Shown: positions 1-6,410 of the stretch, piece by piece
How the letters are laid out: each line of letters begins with the position of its first letter
Position numbering within the stretch: position 1 is the first letter of the stretch
Assembly (NCBI GenBank): GCA_025996815.1
Contig: BNTT01000114.1
Span: 1 to 9,953 of the forward strand
DNA from: Bacteroidia bacterium
GTDB taxonomy: Bacteria > Bacteroidota > Bacteroidia > Bacteroidales > Azobacteroidaceae
DNA length: 9,953 nucleotides
Reading direction: 5' to 3'
Program-made: the position numbers and the translations under genes
The notes under the pieces: model-generated
What the model saw: the letters and a program-made list of their open reading frames with translations, nothing else
Databases searched by the model: none
What the model was told of the DNA's origin: nothing

Positions 1-2736
1 GCCGTCATCGACCGCTACAAAAACGCGGATATGCCGCTGGGCTGGATTTTGCCCAACGATGGCTACGGTGCGGGCTATGGGCAGACGGAAACATTGGACG
101 GAAACATTCAAAACTTGAAAGAGTTGGGCGATTATGCGCGCGAAAACGGTGTAGAAATAGGGCTGTGGACACAATCCGACCTGCATCCGAAGCCGGAAAT
201 CAGTGCGCTCTTGCAGCGCGACCTTGTGAAAGAGGTGCGCGATGCCGGCGTGCGCGTCCTGAAAACGGACGTGGCGTGGGTGGGTCGCGGCTACTCGTTC
301 GGGCTGAACGGCGTGGCGGATGCGGCGGAAATTATGACCTATTACGGCAATTCCGCGCGTCCATTCATCATCTCCTTAGACGGCTGGGCGGGCACTCAAC
401 GCTATGCCACCATCTGGTCGGGCGACCAAACCGGCGGGCTGTGGGAATACATCCGCTTCCACATCCCCACATACATCGGCTCCGGCTTGTCGGGGCAGCC
501 CAACATCACATCCGATATGGACGGCATCTTTGGCGGCAAAAACGCCATCATCAACATCCGCGATTTTCAGTGGAAAGCCTTCACGCCGATGCAGTTGAAT
601 ATGGACGGCTGGGGGCTTAATCCCAAATATCCGCAGGCACTGGGCGAACCGGCAACTGACATAAATCGCTTCTTTTTATTGTTAAAATCCACTTTAATGC
701 CATACACTTATAGCATTGCAAAAGAGGCTGTTGCAGGACTGCCAATGATGCGCGCGATGTTTTTGGAATATCCGAATGAATACACCATGGGCAAAGCCAC
801 GCAATACCAATATATGTATGGTCCGTATTTCTTAGTCGCCCCCATCTATCAGGCAACAAAACCCGACTCGCTCGGCAACGACATCCGCAACGGCATCTAT
901 TTGCCTGAGGGACAATGGATAGACTGGTTTTCAGGCATAAAGTATGACGGCAATGTTATCCTGAATAATATTAATGCAAACATTGGTAAATTGCCGGTAT
1001 TCGTGAAAAATGGTGCAATTATTCCGATGACAAACCCGAGTAATAATGTGTCGGAAATCAAAAAAGATGCCCGCATTTATTATATCCACCCTTACGGACA
1101 CAGTTCGTTTACCGAATACGACGACGATGGCGTTTCGGAAGCCTACAAGGTGGGTGCCGGAGCAACCACGCTGATTGAATCGGAAGTAAACAAAAATAAG
1201 GTAACCATCACCATACACCCTACACAGGGCACATTTGACGGTTTTGTGAAAGAAAAAACGACTGAATTACACTTTACAACCACCAAACCGAAGACAATCG
1301 CCGCAACGAGCGGCGGGAAATCCGTCAAACCGGACGTTTCTTATATCGATGCTCTATTGACAATCAAATTGCCAAAAGCCGACATTACCCAAAAAACAGT
1401 CGTAACCATTGACGGATTTGTGTATGAGCCGGCGAGCACATTGGTCAAGACAGGCGCATTGACCGCCCCGCAAAACGCGAAAATCACCGACGAAAACAGC
1501 CACGCCTACACCCTTACGCCCACTTGGGATGCCGTCGCAAATGCCGACTTCTATGAAATCGAACTCTCCGGTATGCGCCACACCACCATCAAGGACACCG
1601 AACTGCAATTTGAAAACTTGGAGGTAGAAACAAAATACGATTTCAAACTCCGCGCCGTGAACAAAGACGGGCATTCCGACTGGACGGCATTCGCGGGCAA
1701 GACAAAAGCCGACCCATTGAAATTTGCCATAAAAGGCATCACAGGCACGTCTGCGGTGAAAAATCAGAGCGGACAAGCCTTGCGCTACCTCTTCGACGGC
1801 GACGAATCAACACTGTGGCACACCCGCTGGGACACTGCCTACACGTCGTTTGACATCGTAGTGGACTTGCACACCATCAACCAATTAGACAAAATCCACT
1901 ATTTGCCACGTCAGGGAGCCTCCAACGGCACCATATTACAAGGCTCGTTTGCATACAGCAACGACAACCATACGTGGACGGATGCAGGCACATTTGAATG
2001 GACAAAAACCGACGAAGTGAAAGTGTTCACATTCAAAGACCATCCGACAGCACGATACGTGAAACTGACTGTTACACAATCGGTTGGCAAATTCGGCTCA
2101 GGTCGCGAATTATACGTCTTCAAAGTGCCCGGAACGGAAAGCTACCTACCGGGCGACATCAACAACGACCGCCTCGTGGACGAAAACGACTTCACCTCCT
2201 ACACCAACTACACAGGCTTGAAAGCAGGCGATGCCGACTTCGAGGGCTACATAGACAAGGGCGACATCAACCTCAACGGGCGCATCGACGCCTGCGACAT
2301 CTCCGTGGTGGCAACCCAACTCGAAGACCGCGCCAACCGGCGGGCAGGCGAGCCTCTCGCGGGCACCCTCACGCTGTATGTCCCCAAAAAGACGTACAAT
2401 GCCGACGAAATCATCGAAATCACGGTGAAAGCTCGCGACTTGAAATCAGTGAATGCCCTCGGATTTGCCTTGCCCTACAACCAACAGGACTACGAATTTA
2501 TCGGCGCAGAACCATTGAATATGCAACAGATGGCAAACCTGACCAACGACCGCCTCCACACCGACGGCACGAAAGTCCTCTACCCCACCTTCGTAAACAA
2601 AGGCAAAAAGCCATACCTCGAAGGCACATCAGACCTGTTTGTGCTACGCTTCAAAGCCAAACGCAAACTCACGTTTGATTTGAAACTGAGTGACGGCGTG
2701 CTGGTGGATAATGCTTTGAATTGGCTTGCGCTGTAA
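1..2736 (+). CDS. GH31 glycoside hydrolase (alpha-N-acetylgalactosaminidase-like), multidomain, 5' end missing
   Basis: The reading frame is open from base 1, so the N-terminus lies outside the window; 911 residues are visible. Numbering below counts from the first in-window Met at base 31. Residues 1 to about 340 match the GH31 TIM barrel. The likely nucleophile is D80 in VLKTDVAWVG and the likely acid/base is D132 in WSGDQTGG. GH31 beta-sandwich domains follow to about 470. Next come an FN3-like domain (about 476-560) and an F5/8C or CBM32-like sugar-binding domain (about 562-700). A dockerin-like pair of EF-hand loops follows (D709, N711, D713, D717, D720; D745, N747, N749, D753, D756). 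The end is a cohesin-like beta domain (about 776-901). The active-site neighbourhood (LPNDGYG, GYSFGLNG, GQPNITSDMDG) resembles, from memory, the GH31 group that removes alpha-GalNAc from mucin-type glycans. The family call is firm; the substrate is inference. No T9SS tail is present. The product is presumably exported, but the signal peptide is not in view. Confidence 0.9.
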   Translation, partial: AVIDRYKNADMPLGWILPNDGYGAGYGQTETLDGNIQNLKELGDYARENGVEIGLWTQSDLHPKPEISALLQRDLVKEVRDAGVRVLKTDVAWVGRGYSFGLNGVADAAEIMTYYGNSARPFIISLDGWAGTQRYATIWSGDQTGGLWEYIRFHIPTYIGSGLSGQPNITSDMDGIFGGKNAIINIRDFQWKAFTPMQLNMDGWGLNPKYPQALGEPATDINRFFLLLKSTLMPYTYSIAKEAVAGLPMMRAMFLEYPNEYTMGKATQYQYMYGPYFLVAPIYQATKPDSLGNDIRNGIYLPEGQWIDWFSGIKYDGNVILNNINANIGKLPVFVKNGAIIPMTNPSNNVSEIKKDARIYYIHPYGHSSFTEYDDDGVSEAYKVGAGATTLIESEVNKNKVTITIHPTQGTFDGFVKEKTTELHFTTTKPKTIAATSGGKSVKPDVSYIDALLTIKLPKADITQKTVVTIDGFVYEPASTLVKTGALTAPQNAKITDENSHAYTLTPTWDAVANADFYEIELSGMRHTTIKDTELQFENLEVETKYDFKLRAVNKDGHSDWTAFAGKTKADPLKFAIKGITGTSAVKNQSGQALRYLFDGDESTLWHTRWDTAYTSFDIVVDLHTINQLDKIHYLPRQGASNGTILQGSFAYSNDNHTWTDAGTFEWTKTDEVKVFTFKDHPTARYVKLTVTQSVGKFGSGRELYVFKVPGTESYLPGDINNDRLVDENDFTSYTNYTGLKAGDADFEGYIDKGDINLNGRIDACDISVVATQLEDRANRRAGEPLAGTLTLYVPKKTYNADEIIEITVKARDLKSVNALGFALPYNQQDYEFIGAEPLNMQQMANLTNDRLHTDGTKVLYPTFVNKGKKPYLEGTSDLFVLRFKAKRKLTFDLKLSDGVLVDNALNWLAL

Positions 2737-2806
2737 GCCACTGCGGGATATGAAAAATATTATGATTGTGGATAATTATTAAAAAAATCTTGAACTATGG
2801 ATGATT

Positions 2807-2917
2807 GTCTGAACCACGATTTTAATAAGATTTTGAGGATTAGCAGGATTCCAAAAAAATCCTGCCAATCCTCCATCCTGTTAATCTTGAAAATCTTATT
2901 ATAATCGTGGTTCAGAC
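2807..2917. repeat. Long hairpin repeat, copy A (MITE-like or terminator-like)
   Basis: The outer arms 2807-2834 and 2890-2917 are inverted repeats of 28 bases with one mismatch. An inner pair, 2835-2850 and 2858-2873 (16 bases, one mismatch), closes on a 7-base loop. About 16 unpaired bases at 2874-2889 make the right arm longer. The ends read GTCTGAACC...GGTTCAGAC, shared with copy B at 3759-3848. It sits between the convergent GH31 and HEPN genes, so it could end transcription from both sides. No clear target-site duplication is visible. Confidence 0.85.
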
Positions 2918-3319
2918 TACTTCTTGCGCAATCAATTTTTCAAGAAAACAAATATATTCCTCAGTCGGTGCAATCAATGGTTGCACATCAGTTTCTTCAA
3001 TCGTTATCCAATCATCATAATCGCCCGTTTGGCGCAACTCAAAAAGTCTTTTGTAGAATTTCCCTTGTTCGTTGCTGACAATCCCTTGTTTAACAAAGTG
3101 CAAACCTAACATACTGATAACTCCGGAATGTGTCTGTGCCATGTGTCCATGCTTAATAAGTAAAGCACTCGTTGCATAGTAGCAAGCATAATACAGCCGA
3201 TTGGCTACTACCCGCCAATGACACAACTTGACAATATCTTTTGCCTCTAATAGTGTTTCTTTCGCCTTTTGCAAGCGAAGAGTTACAACGGCTTTTCTTT
3301 CTTCTTTATTCAAATTCAT
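2912..3319 (-). CDS. HEPN-domain protein (UPF0332-like), putative toxin of an MNT/HEPN pair
   Basis: This is a 135-residue, mostly helical protein. It resembles the HEPN (PF05168/UPF0332) group, with the recognisable stretches NRLYYACYYATSALL (about 42-56), QTHSGV and FELRQTGDYDDW. HEPN proteins of this kind pair with small nucleotidyltransferases; many act as RNases held in check by their partner. The canonical RX4-6H catalytic motif of RNase HEPN proteins is not found here, so RNase activity is uncertain. The ATG overlaps the stop of the upstream nucleotidyltransferase gene by 4 bases (ATGA), which indicates translational coupling in one operon. The last codon and TGA stop lie inside the terminal arm of hairpin repeat A, so the repeat supplies the gene's end. 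Confidence 0.85.
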   Translation of the reverse strand: MNLNKEERKAVVTLRLQKAKETLLEAKDIVKLCHWRVVANRLYYACYYATSALLIKHGHMAQTHSGVISMLGLHFVKQGIVSNEQGKFYKRLFELRQTGDYDDWITIEETDVQPLIAPTEEYICFLEKLIAQEVV

Positions 3320-3627
3320 ACAATTTCTATGCCATCATGTTCAACATTCTTGTAAAACAGAGAAGGCTTTCGCTTTTCCCATTCCGCGGTTGTATAAATC
3401 TTGGTGCTGAGATACACACCATGACCCCAACCTAATTCCGCAAAAGGATAACCGAAGTTGTCCTCATCATCGGCTTCTTTGAGGGGTTTATTCAACAGCA
3501 CGAGCAAATCCCAATCCGAATCGGGGCGTTCATCGCCACGCGCCTGTGAGCCAAACAAAATCAGTTTGTCGTTGGGCAATAGCTGACGTTTCAACGTCTG
3601 AATTTCCTTAAATATCTGCAAATTCAT
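3316..3627 (-). CDS. Minimal nucleotidyltransferase (MNT) domain protein, partner of the HEPN protein
   Basis: This 103-residue protein carries the pol-beta-type nucleotidyltransferase signature LFGSQARGDERPDSDWDL. G26 and S27 bind nucleotide, and D38 and D40 are the metal-binding acids. The third carboxylate usual in the family is not obvious after GHGVYLSTKIYT. In related pairs the MNT protein neutralises HEPN, in known cases by adding AMP or similar groups to it; that role here is inferred. The frame is open up to 3735, but the ATG at 3627 is preferred. It lies about 13 bases after the predicted transcription start of a good promoter (3646-3677), and the GS...DxD core then begins at a normal distance from the N-terminus. 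The stop overlaps the HEPN start by 4 bases. Confidence 0.85.
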   Translation of the reverse strand: MNLQIFKEIQTLKRQLLPNDKLILFGSQARGDERPDSDWDLLVLLNKPLKEADDEDNFGYPFAELGWGHGVYLSTKIYTTAEWEKRKPSLFYKNVEHDGIEIV

Positions 3628-3645
3628 ACCCTTTAATATTTTCGA

Positions 3646-3677
3646 CAAAGATAAGATATTTATTTTTATTTTGCAAA
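3646..3677 (-). promoter_or_regulatory. Promoter of the MNT/HEPN operon
   Basis: On the minus strand a -33 TTTG (3674-3677) is followed by 20 bases and then the -7 box TATCTTTG (3646-3653). This matches the Bacteroidetes consensus TTTG-N19/21-TAnnTTTG. Transcription should start near 3640, just ahead of the ATG at 3627. Confidence 0.65.
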
Positions 3678-3687
3678 TGCACAAATT

Positions 3688-3752
3688 AGCCCGTAGGGCT
3701 TTCATATCAATAGAAAAACCGCCCCACCCACCCATTATTGCCCGTAGGGCAA
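3688..3752. repeat. Two short GCCCGTAGGGC palindromes
   Basis: The same core occurs at 3688-3700 (5-bp arms, GTA loop) and 3738-3752 (6-bp arms, GTA loop), 50 bases apart. They lie between the MNT promoter and hairpin copy B. They resemble the small GC-rich palindromes in the 9459-9720 repeat zone. Confidence 0.6.
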
Positions 3753-3758
3753 AGTAAT

Positions 3759-3848
3759 GTCTGAACCATGATTTTAATAAGATTAAAGGATTAACAAGAT
3801 TTTTTTATCCTGTTAATCCTTTAATCTTATTAAAATCCCGGTTCAGAC
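3759..3848. repeat. Long hairpin repeat, copy B (MITE-like or terminator-like)
   Basis: This is a near-perfect inverted repeat. Arms 3759-3800 and 3807-3848 are 42 bases each with three mismatches, around a loop of six T. The ends GTCTGAACC/GGTTCAGAC and the adjoining TTTTAATAAGATT match copy A at 2807-2917; the interior has diverged. The right end directly abuts the stop codon of the T9SS fragment, as copy A does for the HEPN gene. Confidence 0.88.
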
Positions 3849-4141
3849 TATTTTTTCACAACAATCTTCTTCGTAACCACCGAGCCATCGCTGCAAGCCA
3901 CGCGCACGAGATAAATGCCGTTGGGCAGATGTGAAACATTGATTGCTTGCGAATTACCCTGTTGTAGAGACGCGGCGCGCCACGTTTCTACGGTGCGTCC
4001 GGAAATATCAAAGATTTCGGCTTTTTCGACGGGGGTGTCGCTTTTGATGAACAGGTCGTCACGGGCGGGGTTAGGATAGACCGCAAGTTTGTCGTTGTCT
4101 ATCCTTAAGTTTGCGGAAAATTTAAATCCGGGGAAAAATCT
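3848..4141 (-). pseudogene. Orphan T9SS type A C-terminal sorting domain (remnant of a secreted protein)
   Basis: The minus-strand frame of 97 codons is open from a stop at 4142-4144 to the TAG at 3848-3850 and has no ATG. Its C-terminal part matches the T9SS type A (Por_Secre_tail, TIGR04183) domain. It has LAVYPNPARDDLFI at its start, then IFDISGR, LPNGIYLVRV and a lysine-rich VTKKIVVKK end. In intact proteins this tail directs export through the type IX system and cell-surface attachment. Here the cargo part is absent, so it is probably the remnant of a larger gene cut off by deletion or by insertion of the structured tract at 4113-4398. Similarity fades upstream of about 4105. It shows that the organism has, or had, a T9SS. 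Confidence 0.8.
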
Positions 4142-4398
4142 TTACTTTTGTTGTGAGAAAGAAAAGATTTAACCGACTGACACGTGGTAAACTACGTTCA
4201 TAACAAGGCATTAAAGCCTATCTGCGGAATCAGACCCCGTGTCAGTCAAGCTGAGGAATACTTAATAGAATGTTAGGCTTTGAATCCTATTTAAGGTTAT
4301 GAAAATTTTGGCTTTCAGCTAAGTGGGGTATCATATCCGATAATCATCCTTTAATTTTTCCAATTCACTCCGTTGTGTACAAAAATTTCCGCCATCTC
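4113..4398 (-). ncRNA. Candidate structured RNA or nested-repeat element, family unknown
   Basis: No convincing gene lies in this tract, but it is dense in paired arms. The outer pairs are 4113-4119 with 4386-4392 (GCGGAAA/TTTCCGC) and 4132-4139 with 4354-4361. Inside, a 10-bp perfect stem (4175-4184 with 4238-4247) encloses three small hairpins (4183-4196, 4206-4219, 4220-4233), giving a cloverleaf-like shape. A second domain closes at 4249-4256 with 4313-4320 and holds a hairpin at 4261-4295. An alternative hairpin pairs 4136-4148 with 4158-4170. The minus strand is favoured because a promoter places the transcription start about 6 bases before the outer stem. Against this, several stems keep G-U pairs only on the plus strand. 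I do not recognise tmRNA, RNase P, 6S or SRP RNA. It could instead be a mobile repeat. Confidence 0.35.
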
Positions 4399-4403
4399 CA
4401 CGG

Positions 4404-4434
4404 CAAAGGTATAAAACTTTTTTGTATCTGCAAA
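4404..4434 (-). promoter_or_regulatory. Minus-strand promoter reading into the structured tract
   Basis: On the minus strand TTTG (4431-4434) is followed by exactly 19 bases and the -7 box TACCTTTG (4404-4411). The arrangement is the same as at 6312-6342. The predicted start is near 4398. It points away from the membrane-protein gene, towards 4395-3848. The only downstream frames are a 14-codon ORF at 4351-4395 and the start-less T9SS fragment. Confidence 0.6.
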
Positions 4435-4477
4435 ACGAGAAAAATTGCGCGTGCACGACAAATGTCCTCTGTTTGGC

Positions 4478-6289
4478 TCATTGCCCCGCCGCCCGAAGCT
4501 CTTTAAGCGCGGCAAGTTGTGCCCAGAACTGGTCTATCTGCTCCTGCGACCATCGACTCGTAAGGTGTTGCGGCTCCTGTTTATACACCTGTTCTAATTG
4601 CACAAGAACTTTATAACTCATCTCATAATCCCGAATTTCGAGAAAATGGTTGAGCAATAGGGAATAAGGCAGCACATACGCCGGAAAATCTCTTATATTT
4701 TGTGTCAGGATAGCAACAGCCTCTTCATCTTTGCCCTTGTCTAACAACCGGAGGGCATAATTATAGCCGCTTCGGGGGTCGTCGCGATGCTTTAAATATT
4801 CTTTTTTTTGCCATTTCATCGCCAAATCATCCAGTTTATTTGCCTTAAATGCCACGGAAAGTGTCGCCTCATTGCTGAATGAGAGTTTGTAATAGGAGCC
4901 GGGGTCTGTGGAAAGTGCGCGTTCCACCCATTTGATGGAAGCATCCGTTCTGTTTATCAATAGCCACATTGAAGTGTGGCAAATGGAGAAACCGGCGAGC
5001 ATCAATATGCCGTATTTGAGGTTTTTGCTCCACGCACATCCTTGTACTCCCCCCCCCAACAAGACTCTGGCATTGCTTAAATTGAACACTACAGCCGCGA
5101 AGGAATAAATATCCCAGTCGCCGGAGCCTCGCATTCCATCAAAGACAAACAGCAGCCCCGCAATGGACAGCGATGCAATAAGGAAAAACCAAGCCGTGAA
5201 GTCGTATTTTACTTTGCCGCGGGCACTGTAAATCAGGAGCATCAGCCAGATAAGAAACCCGATGCCGCCGCCCAGCAGTTGGGAGTTGAAAAATTCCTTG
5301 AAATTGGTGATTGAAAGCAAGGTCATACGAACATCATCTTCCATGGGGAGCATCATCGGAATGGCAAATCCATTGAAAGCCATATACAGAAAAGGCAGTG
5401 AAACCACTACGATACCCCCAATGGTCTTTTTGCTTCTGAAAAACGGACGTTTCCAAAGCACCTTTCCGTAAAACATAAAAACGAGCGAGGGAAGCATACA
5501 CACCAGCATCGAGTGAAGCGCAACGCCTGTGAAGATGACCAATGCCGGCACGATGATATGAATTTTATCTTTCAAATACAACAGACTTGTGAAAAGATAG
5601 AGTTGAAGACCGAACGCGGGCAAACTATAGACTTCGAGATAGCCGCAAAATTGCATCAGAATAGCACACGAGAGCGTCGAAATAATAAAAACGGCGGCTT
5701 TTTTCAAAAAGGTATTCCCCAAAAGATTGGCAATGCACAAACCCACAAATATAAACAAACTGCCCACAATGTCGTCCGCCAATCGCATCGTTTGAACGCC
5801 CGTGAAATCGAAATGGGCATGAAGCCAAACATACGAACGGCTTAAAATTAGCATCGACAAATATTCATCGGGGCGTGACTCCGCGCCCGGCTTCTCTATT
5901 ATTTGCGCGATAAGGTCGAAATCGCCCAGGAAAACATATTTGTTTCTCAGCAGATGAAACACGCCAACGGCGCAGAGGCTGATGACCACAAACAGCGCAT
6001 AGCGGTGCTTCCGAAGCGTGGCAACAATGGATTGCCGACTGAATGCCGTGATTTTCTCCACGAGATACTGATTGGTCTGCGGCAGCCAAAAGCACAACAG
6101 GCATAAATAAAACAAGCCAATGACCCAAGGGTCGAAAAAGGCGATGTAATTCAATCCCCACCCCCTCGTAACGCCGGGCACAAAAGCGAGGAAGAGGCTC
6201 AACGCAATGAATAACGCCCCCATCGCGAAAAAGGGCAATGATTTTTCGGGCATCTTCGCCGCTACTTTTTGTTTGTTTTTCTGTTTCAT
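4478..6289 (-). CDS. Polytopic membrane protein with C-terminal TPR-like domain, function unknown
   Basis: The 603-residue protein has about 11-13 predicted membrane segments between residues 19 and 446. Clear ones lie near 19-40, 53-70, 97-114, 174-192, 198-216, 224-240, 243-275, 290-309, 341-355, 364-384 and 425-446. A soluble helical tail (about 450-603) looks like TPR-type repeats (SGYNYALRLLDKGKDEEAV, NHFLEIRDYEMSYK). The soluble loops hold acidic motifs, FLGDFDL (about 120-126) and GSGDWDIYSF (388-397). This layout recalls GT-C-fold membrane glycosyltransferases with TPR tails, but that is only a shape comparison and no reaction is assigned. The gene has its own promoter and starts with ATG 16 bases after the predicted transcription start. 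Its coding strand contains nine consecutive G (5049-5057, codons 411-414), a possible slippage site. No clear terminator is seen after it. Confidence 0.85.
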   Translation of the reverse strand: MKQKNKQKVAAKMPEKSLPFFAMGALFIALSLFLAFVPGVTRGWGLNYIAFFDPWVIGLFYLCLLCFWLPQTNQYLVEKITAFSRQSIVATLRKHRYALFVVISLCAVGVFHLLRNKYVFLGDFDLIAQIIEKPGAESRPDEYLSMLILSRSYVWLHAHFDFTGVQTMRLADDIVGSLFIFVGLCIANLLGNTFLKKAAVFIISTLSCAILMQFCGYLEVYSLPAFGLQLYLFTSLLYLKDKIHIIVPALVIFTGVALHSMLVCMLPSLVFMFYGKVLWKRPFFRSKKTIGGIVVVSLPFLYMAFNGFAIPMMLPMEDDVRMTLLSITNFKEFFNSQLLGGGIGFLIWLMLLIYSARGKVKYDFTAWFFLIASLSIAGLLFVFDGMRGSGDWDIYSFAAVVFNLSNARVLLGGGVQGCAWSKNLKYGILMLAGFSICHTSMWLLINRTDASIKWVERALSTDPGSYYKLSFSNEATLSVAFKANKLDDLAMKWQKKEYLKHRDDPRSGYNYALRLLDKGKDEEAVAILTQNIRDFPAYVLPYSLLLNHFLEIRDYEMSYKVLVQLEQVYKQEPQHLTSRWSQEQIDQFWAQLAALKELRAAGQ

Positions 6290-6311
6290 CGTTTATTTTT
6301 TTTTCAGCGGA

Positions 6312-6342
6312 CAAAGGTACGAATTTTTTTTGAATTGCCAAA
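6312..6342 (-). promoter_or_regulatory. Promoter of the membrane-protein gene
   Basis: On the minus strand TTTG (6339-6342), 19 bases, then TACCTTTG (6312-6319) fit the Bacteroidetes consensus. The start would be near 6305, leaving a leader of about 16 bases before the ATG at 6289. The leader is A-rich with no Shine-Dalgarno sequence, as is usual in this phylum. Confidence 0.7.
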
Positions 6343-6360
6343 ACAATTTTACGGATTTTT

Positions 6361-6403
6361 AAAAATATTTTTGATGCCATTGGCTACGCCGGAAGGCATC
6401 AAA
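6361..6403 (-). terminator. Likely intrinsic terminator of nrdJ
   Basis: The arms 6395-6403 and 6370-6378 form a perfect 9-bp stem (TTTGATGCC/GGCATCAAA) with a 16-base loop. On the minus strand this is followed by an A/T-rich stretch with a run of five T. It begins 8 bases after the nrdJ stop codon, which fits a terminator separating nrdJ from the next gene's promoter. Confidence 0.55.
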
Positions 6404-6410
6404 TTGGTGT

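Noticed and set aside
1998..2678. 226-codon plus-strand frame, and another at 165-620
   Set aside because: Both are out-of-frame shadows of the GH31 gene, with arginine/histidine-rich low-complexity translations.
3628..3735. N-terminal extension of the MNT protein from ATG 3735
   Set aside because: A consensus promoter lies within it, and the extra 36 residues look like translated non-coding DNA.
4143..4150. Plus-strand TACTTTTG -7-like box before the structured tract
   Set aside because: No TTTG at the proper spacing (nearest is 29 bases away), and it lies within a hairpin arm. It is kept only as a weak alternative for strand choice.
4113..4398. tmRNA, RNase P RNA or retron ncRNA
   Set aside because: No tag ORF with a tRNA-like acceptor end and T-loop, no RNase P core motifs, and no reverse transcriptase gene nearby.
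5865..6380. 171-codon minus-strand frame and 6349-6675 minus-strand frame
   Set aside because: Alternate-frame shadows of the membrane protein and nrdJ; they run across the promoter and terminator region and show no domain.
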